From NCBI GenBank assembly GCA_944380775.1, contig CALWIP010000004.1:1-64000 (forward strand): a DNA stretch of 64,000 nt, written 5' to 3'. Shown piece after piece: positions 51,455 to 61,253 of the stretch; within the stretch, counting starts at the first letter, position 1, and every line of letters begins with the position of its first letter. The stretch comes from an uncultured Clostridia bacterium (GTDB lineage Bacteria; Bacillota; Clostridia; Oscillospirales; Acutalibacteraceae). Below the pieces are notes generated by a model. The model saw only the letters and a program-made list of their open reading frames with translations, ran no database searches and had not been told where the DNA came from. The position numbers were made by a program, and so were the translations under genes.

Positions 51455-53233
51455 TCACGAGAGGCGCAACAGGCACCCGCTGTACGGCGCGAGCCGCAGC
51501 GCGCAACCGGGCTGCCGGTTTTCCACACCGCTGCCGCCGAATTCCGCCGCGTCGGTGTTCAAAAGTTCCGTCCAGCGGGTGTGCGCGGGCAGCTCATACC
51601 CCGCCAGCGGGTGCGGGGAAAGGTTCAGCACCGCCGCCACGCCGGGCGCTCCGGCAGCGCGCCGCTCGTAGGCAAAGACGCCGGGCCGGCTGCCGCGGTC
51701 CAGCCAGGAAAAGGACGCGCTGTTGTAGTCCTCGCGGTAGAGCGCCGGCTCCTCCCGGTACAGGCGGTTCAGCGCCGCCACGCAGCGCTGGAAGCCCCGG
51801 TGTTCCGGGCGCTCCAGTACGGACCAGTCGAGCGCGCGGTTCTCGTCCCACTCGCTTTGTAAAGCCAATTCGCTGCCCATGAAGCTCAGCTTTTTGCCCG
51901 GGTGCGCCGTCAGGTGCAGCATCAGCGCGCGCGCCTGGGCGAGCTGCTCCGCTGTGTTCCCGCAGCATTTCGCGCGCAGCGCACCCTTTCCGTGCACCAC
52001 CTCGTCGTGCGAAAGCGGCAGCAGGTAGAGCTCCCGGTAAAAATACGGGTCCATCGTTTGCAAGAACCGGTTCCGCTCCGCGCCGCGCCGCTGCGGCGGC
52101 AGCGCGAAATAGGAGAGCGTGTCGTTCATCCAGCCGAAATCCCATTTATAATCGAACCCGAGGCCGCCGTATTCCACCGGCGCGGTCACTTTTTCATAAT
52201 AGGAGGAATCCTCCGCCAGCAGCATCAGGCCGGGGTAGCGCTGCCGCAGCGCGTAATTGGCGCTCTTGAGGAACCAGACGCCCGGCTCGTACACGCCGCG
52301 CGCCGGGTCCCCGCCCGGATATAGCAGCCGGGACACCGCGTCGTAGCGCAGGCCGTCGGCGTGGTAAACGCAGGCCCAAAAATCCATCGCCGCGCGCAGG
52401 AAGCTGCACACATGCGGCTTGGCGTAGTCAAAGCGGAGGGTGCCCCACTCGGTGTAGCGCTCGGCCTCGTTTTCGCTCTCATAGAGGCGGGAGCCGTCGT
52501 AGCGCTGGAGCGCGTAATCGTCCGGGAGGAAATGGACCGGCACGAGATCGAAAATGACGCCGATGCCCGCCTGGTGGAATAAATCAACGAGCTGCATCAA
52601 TTCCTCCGGCGCGCCGTAGCGGCTCGTCGCGCTGAAAAACCCGGACGGCTGGTAGCCCCAGGACGCGTCCAGCGGATGCTCGGTGAGCGGCAGGAATTCC
52701 ACATGCGTGTAGCCCATTTCTTTGACATAGGGCAAAAGCTCCCGCGCCAATTCGCCGTAGCGGAGGAAGCGCCCCTCCGGCCCGCGCCGCCAGGAACCCG
52801 CGTGCACCTCGTAAATATGCATGGGCGCCCCGATATTTTTGCCGCGGCGGGCCATCCACTCGCCGTCCCCCCAGGCGTAGCGGTCCACCCGGCACACGGC
52901 GGAAGCCGTGTTCGGGCGCAGCTCCGCGGAAAAGGCGAACGGGTCAATGCGGTCCCGCGTTTCGCCGTCCTGCCCTACGACGCGGAATTTGTACAGCGTC
53001 CCCTCCGGGACGCCCGGGACGAACAGGGACCACATGCCGTCCGGCGTGCGGGCCATCGGCTGCTCCTGCCAGCCGTTGCAGCCGCCGATGAGCGAGACGC
53101 TCTGCGCGTGCGGCGCGTAAACCGTAAAGCGCACGCCGTTTTGACCGCCTTCCTCGGAAGGATGCGCGCCCAGCGCGCGCCAGGAATCGACGCCGGCCCC
53201 CTGTAAATATTCAGCAATCAGGCGTTCCCGCAT
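51455..53233 (-). CDS. glgB: 1,4-alpha-glucan branching enzyme
   Basis: A 592-residue GH13 enzyme that introduces alpha-1,6 branches in glycogen. An N-terminal carbohydrate-binding domain (about 25-110, VRFTVYAPHAQSVSLIGGCNGW) precedes the catalytic barrel: nucleophile Asp in GLRYDAVSRLLY, Glu in LLAEDSSYY, and SHDEVVHGK. Shorter than E. coli GlgB (about 730) because it lacks the first N-terminal domain. The ATG at 53231-53233 with SD AAAGGAGGG lies inside the end of the beta-glucosidase gene (23-base overlap). Confidence 0.93.
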   Translation of the reverse strand: MRERLIAEYLQGAGVDSWRALGAHPSEEGGQNGVRFTVYAPHAQSVSLIGGCNGWQEQPMARTPDGMWSLFVPGVPEGTLYKFRVVGQDGETRDRIDPFAFSAELRPNTASAVCRVDRYAWGDGEWMARRGKNIGAPMHIYEVHAGSWRRGPEGRFLRYGELARELLPYVKEMGYTHVEFLPLTEHPLDASWGYQPSGFFSATSRYGAPEELMQLVDLFHQAGIGVIFDLVPVHFLPDDYALQRYDGSRLYESENEAERYTEWGTLRFDYAKPHVCSFLRAAMDFWACVYHADGLRYDAVSRLLYPGGDPARGVYEPGVWFLKSANYALRQRYPGLMLLAEDSSYYEKVTAPVEYGGLGFDYKWDFGWMNDTLSYFALPPQRRGAERNRFLQTMDPYFYRELYLLPLSHDEVVHGKGALRAKCCGNTAEQLAQARALMLHLTAHPGKKLSFMGSELALQSEWDENRALDWSVLERPEHRGFQRCVAALNRLYREEPALYREDYNSASFSWLDRGSRPGVFAYERRAAGAPGVAAVLNLSPHPLAGYELPAHTRWTELLNTDAAEFGGSGVENRQPGCALRLAPYSGCLLRLS

Positions 53234-55655
53234 CCTTTTCCCTCCTTTCCTCCCCTCCGCAGGCCACGCGGTCAATCCCCGCGAGGCGCGCAAGCAGCTC
53301 CTGGTAGGCGCTCCCGGCGGCCTCCCGGTCCGGCGCGGCGGGCGCGAGGACGGTTTCCCACACCGCCCGCAGGGCAGATTCCGGGCGGAACTGCATCGTC
53401 TCCTTGAGCAGGTCCTCCACTTCCTGCGCGTCCAGGCCGCAGCGCGCGGCGGCTTCGCGCAGGGCTTGCGCGGCGCGGGGATCCTCCTGCAGCGCGCCGA
53501 GGGACGTCCCCTCGCCGTAGGCGTAGGGGTCCGGCGCAAAGACCCGCACCCGCAGGCTGCACGGCAGGTCCCGCGAAGAAGTCCCCACCCAAAGGCGGTA
53601 CCAGCCCGGCTCCACGGCCCAGCGGCGTAGCGCCGGGCTCCAGTAGGCGAGCGATTCGGGCGAAAGGCGCAGCGAAACGGAGGTCTCCCCGCCCGCCGGG
53701 ACGAACGCCTTGCAAAACGCCTTTAATTCGCGCACTGGGCGGTCTATTTGCGCGGATTCCGGCTCGATATAAAGCTGCACGACCTCCTTGCCGCCGCGCG
53801 CGCCGGTGTTGCGCAGCAAGACGGAAAGCGTGTAATCCCCCGCTTCCACGTCCCATTCCGGCGCGCCGGAAAGATCGCCGAGCGCAAACGACGTGTAAGA
53901 GAGGCCGAAGCCGAACGGGTAGCGCGGCGCGATTTTCCGGGCGTCGTACCAGCGGTATCCCACATAGATCCCCTCGCCGTACCAGACCTCGCCGCCGCTG
54001 CCGGGGAAATTCCCGAACGCGGGGCAGTCCTCAAGGCGGCGCGGCCAGCTGAGCGGCAGCTTGCCGGAGGGCGAAACCGCCCCCGCGAGCAGGCGCGCCG
54101 CGCCTTCGCCGCCGGCCATGCCCGGGATGAACACGCAGAGGATGGCGTCGGCCAGCGGCTCCAATTCCCCCAGCTCCACCGGGCCGCACACGTTCAGCAG
54201 CAGCACGGTGCGCAGGCCGCGCCGCTTGGCTTCGCGCAGCGTGCGCGCCACCGGCCCGGCTTCCTCCGGCGGGATTTGCAGGTCCGGGCGGTCCGCGCCC
54301 TCGCGCCCCATGACGCCGAGCACAGCCACCGCCGTGCGGCTTCCGCCGAATTCGTCCAGCAGGACGTTTTCCGCGCCGCGGAGCGCGCGCAGAGAATCGA
54401 GCAGGCTGCCGTGCTGGTCCGTAACGACCTCCGCGCTCCCGCCGCCGCATTCAATCATCCGCTGGCAGCGCGCGCCGAACAGCGAGACGGATTCCCCGGG
54501 CGGGAGCGGCAGCGCGCCGTTTTCATTCTTGAGCAGGACGCAGCCCTCTTCCACGGCGTGGACGGCGGCGGCCCGCGAAGCCGCCCGGTCGATGCCGTGC
54601 GGCCGTCCCCCTTTCATGACGGGGAGCTCGAGCAGTGTGGAGAGAAAATCCTTCACACAGCGGTCGAGGTCCTCCTGGCGCAGGCGGCCGCTGCGCAGGG
54701 CTTCCAGCACCGGCGCGGGGTCCTGCGGGCCGGGCATGTCCAACGTGTTCCCGGCGGCAATGGCCGCCACACGGTCCCGCACGGCGCCCCAGTCGGAAAC
54801 CACCATGCCGGAAAAGCCCCATTCATCGCGCAGCACGCCGGTGAGCAGCCAGCGGCTGGCGGAGCACATCTCGCCGTTGATGCGGTTGTACGCGCTCATG
54901 ACGGCCTTGGCCCCGCGCGCCACACAGGCGCGGAAGCCCGGGAAATAGATCTCCCGCAGCGCGCGCTCCGGGATTTTTTCATCCACGCCGCGGCGTCCGG
55001 TCTCCTGGTTGTTCGCGGCAAAATGCTTTACGCAGGCGGCCGGGCCCGCCTCCTGCACGCCGCAAACGTAGGCCGGGGCCAATTCGCTCACGAGATACGG
55101 GTCCTCGGAAAACCCCTCGAAGAGACGGCCGTTGCGCGGGTCCCGGTGGATATTGAGGTTCGGCCCGAGCAGCACGTCCACCCCGTAGGCGGCGGCCTCC
55201 CGGCCCATCGCCTCGCCGCAGGCGCGCACAGGCTCCGGGTCCCAGCAGGCGCCGAGCAGCATGCCCGTGGGGAAGCTGCTCGAACGCTGGCCGCCCGGCA
55301 CCAGCGCGGCAATCTCGCGCTGGAACTCCTCGAGCAGCGCGCGCTCGTCCGGCGCGAGGCCTTCCGGGGCGTCCCAATGGTCGAGCAGGCGGCGCGCGAT
55401 GCCCCAGCCGCTCATGCCGGAGAGGGATTCCCCCAGCGGGCGGCCGTTCAGCCGCCGGGTGCTCACGAGGTTGGAAAAGAATTGCGAATAACTGATGCCC
55501 GGCGCGCCGTCCAGCGTATGCGCCGAAGGGATTCCCAGCCGCGGGATGGCGTAGGTGGTGTGGGAGGTGCCGCCGCAGAGCAGGCGGACTTTTTCCTCCT
55601 GGGTCATTTCCGCCATGACGGCGGGGATCTCTGCGCGAGAGCGCAAGGTTGCCAT
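53211..55655 (-). CDS. Beta-glucosidase, glycoside hydrolase family 3
   Basis: An 814-residue GH3 enzyme. The N-terminal TIM-barrel domain contains KHFAANNQETGRRGVDEKI (substrate His/Lys region) and the nucleophile Asp in GFSGMVVSDWGAV. A second alpha/beta domain and a C-terminal fibronectin-III-like domain (about 610-700) follow. The last 95 or so residues beyond that domain are an unrecognised helical tail. No signal peptide, so it acts on imported oligosaccharides. SD AAAGGAG before ATG 55655. Precedes glgB in one operon. Confidence 0.93.
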   Translation of the reverse strand: MATLRSRAEIPAVMAEMTQEEKVRLLCGGTSHTTYAIPRLGIPSAHTLDGAPGISYSQFFSNLVSTRRLNGRPLGESLSGMSGWGIARRLLDHWDAPEGLAPDERALLEEFQREIAALVPGGQRSSSFPTGMLLGACWDPEPVRACGEAMGREAAAYGVDVLLGPNLNIHRDPRNGRLFEGFSEDPYLVSELAPAYVCGVQEAGPAACVKHFAANNQETGRRGVDEKIPERALREIYFPGFRACVARGAKAVMSAYNRINGEMCSASRWLLTGVLRDEWGFSGMVVSDWGAVRDRVAAIAAGNTLDMPGPQDPAPVLEALRSGRLRQEDLDRCVKDFLSTLLELPVMKGGRPHGIDRAASRAAAVHAVEEGCVLLKNENGALPLPPGESVSLFGARCQRMIECGGGSAEVVTDQHGSLLDSLRALRGAENVLLDEFGGSRTAVAVLGVMGREGADRPDLQIPPEEAGPVARTLREAKRRGLRTVLLLNVCGPVELGELEPLADAILCVFIPGMAGGEGAARLLAGAVSPSGKLPLSWPRRLEDCPAFGNFPGSGGEVWYGEGIYVGYRWYDARKIAPRYPFGFGLSYTSFALGDLSGAPEWDVEAGDYTLSVLLRNTGARGGKEVVQLYIEPESAQIDRPVRELKAFCKAFVPAGGETSVSLRLSPESLAYWSPALRRWAVEPGWYRLWVGTSSRDLPCSLRVRVFAPDPYAYGEGTSLGALQEDPRAAQALREAAARCGLDAQEVEDLLKETMQFRPESALRAVWETVLAPAAPDREAAGSAYQELLARLAGIDRVACGGEERREKDAGTPDC

Positions 55656-55682
55656 TGTTTTCACTCCTTTTTCCGCCCGAAG

Positions 55683-55755
55683 AAAAAACGCCCGCCGCCA
55701 AAGCCCCGCGCGGGGGACCGTTTCCGGTCCCGGCAGGGCATGGGCGGGCGGGCAG
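55683..55755 (-). terminator. Terminator of the citrate synthase gene
   Basis: Compound minus-strand structure: outer arms GCCCGCC / GGCGGGC, an inner GGACCG/CGGTCC hairpin, then TTTTTT. No separate promoter for the beta-glucosidase-glgB pair was found after it, so partial read-through from the citrate synthase promoter is possible. Confidence 0.65.
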
Positions 55756-55770
55756 GGGCCGCGCTGGCGC

Positions 55771-57135
55771 TCAGCGCTGGTCCATCGGCACATAGGGGCG
55801 GTGTTCCGCAATATTCTTATACGCCGGGCGGATGATCTTGCCCGCGTTGATGAGCTCTTCCAGCCGGTGCGCGCTCCAGCCGGCGACGCGCGCAATGGCG
55901 AAGATCGGCGTGTACAATTCCAGCGGGAGGTCCAGCATGCTGTAGACAAAGCCGCTGTAGAAGTCCACGTTCGGGCTCACGCCCTTGTAGATGCGGCGCT
56001 CCTGCGCGATGATCTGCGGCGCAAGCCGCGCCACCGCCGAGTAGAGCCGGTATTCGTCGGCGCGGCCCTTCTCCTCCGAGAGCTTTTGGACGAAGGATTC
56101 CATCACCTTGCAGCGCGGGTCCGAGAGCGAATACACCGCGTGGCCCATGCCGTAGATGAGGCCCGCCTTGTCGAACGCCTCCTTATGCAGCAGCGCCGCC
56201 AGGTAGCGGGAAATCTCCTCCTCGTCGTCCCAGTCGGAGACCTTCTCCTTCATGTCTTCAAACATGCGCACGACCTTGATGTTCGCGCCGCCGTGCTTCG
56301 GCCCCTTGAGCGAGCCGAGCGCCGCGGCCATGGCGGAGTAGGTGTCGGTGCCGGAGGACGTGACGACATGCATGGTGAACGTGGAGTTGTTGCCGCCGCC
56401 GTGCTCCGCGTGGAGGATGAGCGCGAGGTCGAGCACGCGCGCCTCCAGCTCGGTGTATTTGCAGTCCGGGCGCAGCAGGTGCAGGATATTCTCCGCGGTG
56501 GAGAGCTCCGGCTGCGGCGCGTGGATGAAGAGGCTCTGCCCGTCGTGGTAGTGGCGGTACGCCTGGTAGCCGTACACCGAGAGCACCGGGAACAGCGCGA
56601 TGAGCTCCAGGCACTGGCGCAGCACGTTCGGGATGCTGATGTCGTTGGCGCGGTCGTCGTAGGAGTAGAGCGTGAGCACGCTGCGCGCCAGCGTATTCAT
56701 CATGTCGGAGCTGGGGGCTTTCATGATGATGTCGCGCACAAAGCTCGTGGGGAGCGTGCGGTACTCCGAGAGGATGCGGCAGAACCCGTCGAGCTGTTCG
56801 CGGTTGGGCAGGCCGCCGAAGAGCAGGAGGTACGCCGCTTCTTCAAAGCCGGAATTCTTGCCGCGGATGGAGCCCGCGACCAGCTCTTCCACGTCGATGC
56901 CGCGGTAGTAGAGCTTGCCCTCGCAGGGGACGGATTTGCCGTCCACCTCGCGGGAGGAAATGATGTCGGAAATTTCCGTCAGCCCGGTCAAAACGCCCTT
57001 GCCGTTGAGGTCGCGCAGGCCGCGCTTGACGTCGTATTTCGCATAGAGCGCCGGGTCGATGTTGCTGTTGCGCTCGCAGATCTCTGCATATGCGAGGATC
57101 TCCGGGGAGATCTCGCTGTAAGATTTCTCTGGCAT
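55771..57135 (-). CDS. gltA: Citrate synthase
   Basis: A 454-residue citrate/2-methylcitrate synthase (Si-type fold, not the Re-type enzyme). Catalytic His residues are in LHAEHGGGNNSTFT and IYGMGHAVYSLSDPR, with an Asp in VDFYSGFVYSMLDLP. The N-terminus is about 40 residues longer than in classic bacterial enzymes, as usual in Clostridia. It likely makes citrate for 2-oxoglutarate and glutamate, feeding arginine synthesis. Own promoter and terminator; SD AAAGGAAGG. Confidence 0.94.
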   Translation of the reverse strand: MPEKSYSEISPEILAYAEICERNSNIDPALYAKYDVKRGLRDLNGKGVLTGLTEISDIISSREVDGKSVPCEGKLYYRGIDVEELVAGSIRGKNSGFEEAAYLLLFGGLPNREQLDGFCRILSEYRTLPTSFVRDIIMKAPSSDMMNTLARSVLTLYSYDDRANDISIPNVLRQCLELIALFPVLSVYGYQAYRHYHDGQSLFIHAPQPELSTAENILHLLRPDCKYTELEARVLDLALILHAEHGGGNNSTFTMHVVTSSGTDTYSAMAAALGSLKGPKHGGANIKVVRMFEDMKEKVSDWDDEEEISRYLAALLHKEAFDKAGLIYGMGHAVYSLSDPRCKVMESFVQKLSEEKGRADEYRLYSAVARLAPQIIAQERRIYKGVSPNVDFYSGFVYSMLDLPLELYTPIFAIARVAGWSAHRLEELINAGKIIRPAYKNIAEHRPYVPMDQR

Positions 57136-57220
57136 GGTGAACCTTCCTTTCTTGCCCGCCGTTCCAAGGCAGGGGGCCCGCGGCGGCCAGGGATCCCCCT
57201 TCTCCGGTGTGAATGGTTTG

Positions 57221-57249
57221 ATTATAGCACAATTTCCCGTCCCGCTCAA
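57221..57249 (-). promoter_or_regulatory. Promoter of the citrate synthase gene
   Basis: Minus strand TTGAGC (57244-57249), 17 bases, TATAAT (57221-57226) with extended TGC. Confidence 0.8.
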
Positions 57250-57293
57250 TAGTTATGCCTGTTAACTTTTTGTGAAAACGGGGCATCTTGCAC

Positions 57294-57329
57294 AAAAAGC
57301 CCCCGGGAATTCCATCCCGGGGGCTTTTT
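57294..57329. terminator. Bidirectional terminator after the ABC exporter pair
   Basis: Perfect 15-bp stem AAAAAGCCCCCGGGA / TCCCGGGGGCTTTTT with a six-base loop. A and T runs at either end allow use from both strands. Confidence 0.9.
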
Positions 57330-57350
57330 GTACCGAGTATGAGGCCGGGC

Positions 57351-59234
57351 TCAGCCCGGCTCTGCCCGGTAATATTGGGCCTGCGCGTCCCAGAGGTCCC
57401 GGTAGGGGCCGTCCTGCCCCACCAGCGCCTCGTGCGCGCCGCGCTGGACGAGTTCCCCGCGCCGGAACACCAGGATATCCCCGCAAAAGCGGCAAGAAGA
57501 GAGCCGGTGGCTGATGTAGACGGCGGTTTTCCCGGCCACCAGGTTATTGAAGTTCTCGTAGACCTCGGCCTCCGCAAGGGGGTCCAGCGCGGCGGTCGGC
57601 TCGTCGAGCACCATGACCGGCGCGTTTTTGTACAGCGCCCGCGCCAGCGCGATCTTCTGCGCCTCGCCGCCGGAAAATTCCACGCCGGACGGGTCGACCG
57701 CCTGGTACACCGGCGTCTCCAGGCCGCGGGGCAGGCTCTCCAGCCGCGGGCCGAACCCCGCCCGCCGCAGGCAGTCTTCCGCCCGCGGGGCGTCATATTC
57801 GCGCGCCGCCGCCACGTTTTCGCCCAGCGGCAGCGCCAGCAGCGAGAAATCCTGGAACACGACGGAAAACAGCTGCAAATATTCTCCGTGGCGGTATTCA
57901 CGGATATCCACCCCGTTGAGCAAAATCCGCCCCTCCGTGGGGTCGTAAAGGCGGCAGAGCAGCTTGATAAACGTCGTTTTCCCGCTGCCGTTTTCTCCCA
58001 CCACGGCAATGCGGTCCCCGGCACGGAACTTCAGGTTCAGGCACCGCAGCGCGTATTGCTCCGCGCCCGGGTAGCGGAACGAAACGTCCCGGAATTCCAC
58101 CTCTGCGCCGGGTGCGAGGCCGCGCACCTCCCGGCTGCCGGATTCCATCTTGTCCGGCAGCGACAAAAATTCCAGGATCTGTTTGGCGTAGGGCGTATTG
58201 TTGCGGAATTCCCCCAGCGAGCGAAACAGCGACGACATGCCGCCCGAGAGCTTGGTGAGCGACGCGATGTACTGCGTCACCGCGCCCGCGCCAAACGCGC
58301 CGCCCAGCGCCTTGAGCGCCACAAACCCATAGGCAAGGGCGGTGAACGCCACCGAGAGCGCCGCGCTGCCCGCCGTGAGCGCGCCCATCGGCCCCCAGGC
58401 CAACTTGGCGTACTTCCCGCGGCTCCCGTAGATGAAGTCCTTGCGGCCAAGGAGCCGGTCCATGACGGCGTCCTGCCGGTACAGCCGGATATCCGCGCCG
58501 TTTTTCGGCTCGGTGGAAAGCCTGTAATATTCCCTGCGGATTCCTTCCGTTTCGCTCTCCTCGTCCGCGCCCTCCGCAAAATAGCGGCCGGCCCGGTTGT
58601 TCATCATGGGCGAGAGCACCGTCACCGCCAGCATGAGCGCGGCGGCCAGCGCCAGGACTGCCGGATGGTTCAGCACGGCCAGCGCGCCCGCGCCCTCCGG
58701 CACCTGCCGCGCAAAGAGCGACACGGTCAGCGCAACGCCGCCACAGACGGACGCGGCCCCCGTGAGGAAGCGGTCCCACGCCCAGCCGGCGTTCCAAATC
58801 CCCATGCCGCCGCCGCTGTCGCGTTCAATGGCGGCCAGCTTCTGCTGCACGGCGGGGTCCTCGACGCTGACATAGTCGAGGTCCATCAATTTTTTCGAAT
58901 ACAAGCGCCGCACCTGGTGGTTCACCGTGCCGCTGGCGACGTTGCGCCATTTCGTAATGAAGGCGGAGAGCAGCGCGCCGCCCGCCGAAACGCCCAATTC
59001 CAGCAGCGCCAGCAGGACCAGGCGCTGCGGGTCGCGCCGCCCGGCGATTTCGTCGAGGAGGAGCGCGGAAACGTAGATGGTAAAATAGGGGTAAATGGCG
59101 TTCCAGACATTCCACACGGTTTTGGACCAGAGGAACGTAGGGCACCTTTGGAACAGCAGCGCCAGCAGCGCCCCGTTGCAGCGGAAGGTCTCCCGCCAGC
59201 TGGGCAGCGGCGGCCGTTTTTGTTTCTGCTTCAC
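57351..59234 (-). CDS. ABC exporter half-transporter (second pair, downstream partner)
   Basis: A 627-residue ABC exporter with an N-terminal six-helix domain (about 30-340) and an ATPase domain: Walker A GENGSGKTT, signature FSGGEAQKIALARALYK, Walker B VMVLDEPTAALD, H-loop SHRL. It belongs to a divergent group of paired Firmicutes exporters without a clear substrate. GTG start in a GTGA overlap with its partner. Independent of the pair at 21655-25324. Confidence 0.88.
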   Translation of the reverse strand: MKQKQKRPPLPSWRETFRCNGALLALLFQRCPTFLWSKTVWNVWNAIYPYFTIYVSALLLDEIAGRRDPQRLVLLALLELGVSAGGALLSAFITKWRNVASGTVNHQVRRLYSKKLMDLDYVSVEDPAVQQKLAAIERDSGGGMGIWNAGWAWDRFLTGAASVCGGVALTVSLFARQVPEGAGALAVLNHPAVLALAAALMLAVTVLSPMMNNRAGRYFAEGADEESETEGIRREYYRLSTEPKNGADIRLYRQDAVMDRLLGRKDFIYGSRGKYAKLAWGPMGALTAGSAALSVAFTALAYGFVALKALGGAFGAGAVTQYIASLTKLSGGMSSLFRSLGEFRNNTPYAKQILEFLSLPDKMESGSREVRGLAPGAEVEFRDVSFRYPGAEQYALRCLNLKFRAGDRIAVVGENGSGKTTFIKLLCRLYDPTEGRILLNGVDIREYRHGEYLQLFSVVFQDFSLLALPLGENVAAAREYDAPRAEDCLRRAGFGPRLESLPRGLETPVYQAVDPSGVEFSGGEAQKIALARALYKNAPVMVLDEPTAALDPLAEAEVYENFNNLVAGKTAVYISHRLSSCRFCGDILVFRRGELVQRGAHEALVGQDGPYRDLWDAQAQYYRAEPG

Positions 59235-61066
59235 GGCTCCATCTCCCCTTCCTGGTAATATTTGCTCTGCACCTGGAACAGCTCCGCGTAACGCCCGCCG
59301 CGGCGCAGCAGCTCGCCGTGCGTCCCCTCTTCGTCGATGCGCCCGTTTTCAAGGAGCACCACGCGGTCGCAAAAGCGGGTGGACGCCAGCCGGTGGGAAA
59401 TGTAGACGGACGAGCGGCCGCGCGTCATGGCGCGGTACTGCTCGTAGACCTCGGCCTCCGCAAGGGGGTCCAGCGCGGCGGTCGGCTCGTCGAGCAACAG
59501 CACCGGCCCGTTTTTGTACAGCGCCCGCGCCAGCATCAGCCGCTGCATTTCGCCGCCGGAAAGCTCTACGCCGTCTTGGAAGAGCCTGCGGCCCAGGCGC
59601 GTGTCCATGCCGCGGGGCAGCGCTTCCACGCGCCGCTCCAAGCCGGCATAGGCGAGGCAGGCGCGCACGCGGCCGCGGTCAAAGCCCTCTTCCTGCTGCG
59701 CCACGTTCTCAGCCACGGAGGACGGCAGCGTGTCAAAGTCTTGGAACACGGCCGAAAACAGCCGGTAATAATCCCGCCGGTTATACTGCCGGATATCCTG
59801 CCCGTTGAGCAGGACGCGTCCCTCCGTGGGGTCGTAAAAGCCGCTGAGCAGCTTGACGAGCGTGGTCTTCCCCGCCCCGTTGACCCCTACGACGGCCAGG
59901 CTCTCCCCCGCGTGCAGCGTGAGGTCGATCCCGTGCAACACGTCCTCCCCGCCACCCGGGTAGCGGAAGCTGACGTTCTCGAGCCGGATCTCATACGGCT
60001 TTTCCGGGTCCACGTCGAGCGGCGCGCCCTCCGAAAAGCGGAACGGCTCGGGGTAGTCCAGGCATTCGCGCAGCATGCCGACAAAAAGGCTCTGCCGGTA
60101 GAGCGTGACGGTCTGCGCCAAAATCCCGGTAACCCATCCGCTGAACCCGCTGATGGCGGAAAAATAGAGCAGAAATTGGGACGCATCCATTCCATTTTGT
60201 AATAATACATAAAATAAATACGAGTAGGCAATAGCATTGCGCAGGAAGGCCAGGACCAAATCGGCCACGCTGGCCCAAAAAAGGCCGGAGCAATTCTTTT
60301 TTTGGAAGTACCAGAGCGTTTTCCACATCCGCTGGTAGACCTCCTCCAGCCAGGGGCGCATGCCAAACAGGCGCAGGTCCTTGGCGAGGCTGCTGCTGCG
60401 TGCCTGGTTCGAGAAGTAGCCCAGGCCGGTGTAAATTTTCCTCAGTTCGTCCTGGTGGCGGTACTCGTAGCCGCTCATGACGTGGTTCACGGCGTAGCCG
60501 CCCAGCGAGGTGACGGCCACCAGCAAGATGAGCCACGGGTTCAGCGCCGTCATCAGCGTGAGGTAGAGCGCAAAGCAGAGCAGGTTTTGCAGCAGGGCTG
60601 AGAGCGCCTCCCAGACCAGGTCGCAGGGGGATTCTTCCCCTTGCAGCACCCCCATCTGAGCTTTGTCCCGGAGCATCTGGAAACGCCCGTCGAACAGGTT
60701 CGGGTAAGAGGTGCGGTTGCTTTTCCCGGCGGTTTTCCCGAAGAGCAGCATGCGCAGCTGCACCCGGCCGTACCGCTTGTTGCCGTCACAGTACGCGCGC
60801 CCTGTGGTGAACACGAGCAGCAGCGCGGTGAAAAACAGGATGGTTTGCAGCAGCTGCGGGATGGACGCCCCCTGCTCGATGCCCGCCAGAATCGCAGGGG
60901 CAAAGTAGAGTTCTACCGCGCTGGCCCCAAAGCCGCACAGGGCCAGCAGCAAGCAGAGCAGCGGGACTTTTTTCTCTTGCCCGCGCCAGGCTTCCGCAAC
61001 CAGGAACGCCGTGTTCTGCCACATGTTCGCCGTTGGTTTGGCTTTTTTCCGTTTGTCCTTTGGCAA
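59231..61066 (-). CDS. ABC exporter half-transporter (second pair, upstream partner)
   Basis: A 611-residue partner of the previous gene with the same layout: six helices, then Walker A GVNGAGKTT, signature LSGGEMQRLMLARALYK, Walker B LLLDEPTAALD, SHRL. Both ATPase sites look catalytic. The frame opens at TTG 61093, but AAGGAGG (within 61070-61082) lies 9 bases before the TTG at 61064-61066, which is taken as start. No regulator or peptide precursor gene is adjacent. Confidence 0.87.
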   Translation of the reverse strand: MPKDKRKKAKPTANMWQNTAFLVAEAWRGQEKKVPLLCLLLALCGFGASAVELYFAPAILAGIEQGASIPQLLQTILFFTALLLVFTTGRAYCDGNKRYGRVQLRMLLFGKTAGKSNRTSYPNLFDGRFQMLRDKAQMGVLQGEESPCDLVWEALSALLQNLLCFALYLTLMTALNPWLILLVAVTSLGGYAVNHVMSGYEYRHQDELRKIYTGLGYFSNQARSSSLAKDLRLFGMRPWLEEVYQRMWKTLWYFQKKNCSGLFWASVADLVLAFLRNAIAYSYLFYVLLQNGMDASQFLLYFSAISGFSGWVTGILAQTVTLYRQSLFVGMLRECLDYPEPFRFSEGAPLDVDPEKPYEIRLENVSFRYPGGGEDVLHGIDLTLHAGESLAVVGVNGAGKTTLVKLLSGFYDPTEGRVLLNGQDIRQYNRRDYYRLFSAVFQDFDTLPSSVAENVAQQEEGFDRGRVRACLAYAGLERRVEALPRGMDTRLGRRLFQDGVELSGGEMQRLMLARALYKNGPVLLLDEPTAALDPLAEAEVYEQYRAMTRGRSSVYISHRLASTRFCDRVVLLENGRIDEEGTHGELLRRGGRYAELFQVQSKYYQEGEMEP

Positions 61067-61120
61067 AGGGCTCCCCCTCCTTTTTTCCGGCAAAGGGTCC
61101 CCCGCCGGGTTTTCCCCCTT

Positions 61121-61126
61121 ATCATA
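61121..61126 (-). promoter_or_regulatory. Extended -10 promoter of the second ABC pair
   Basis: Minus strand TGT-TATGAT (61121-61126) with no recognisable -35. A small hairpin (CCCGC/GCGGG) lies just upstream. The rest of 61127-61253 shows nothing certain. Confidence 0.4.
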
Positions 61127-61253
61127 ACAAACTCCCCTCCCGCTTAGTTGCGGGGGGGAATTATGAGGAATTTTTCCGGGATTTTCTCTATTTTTTATCT
61201 TTAACCGCCTTTGATTTCATGGAAATCGCAGCCTGCAAAAGAGGGTGCGCCGG

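Noticed and set aside
58600..61066. Second ABC pair as a lantibiotic or peptide exporter system
   Set aside because: No precursor peptide, modification enzyme, C39 protease domain or regulator lies next to it.
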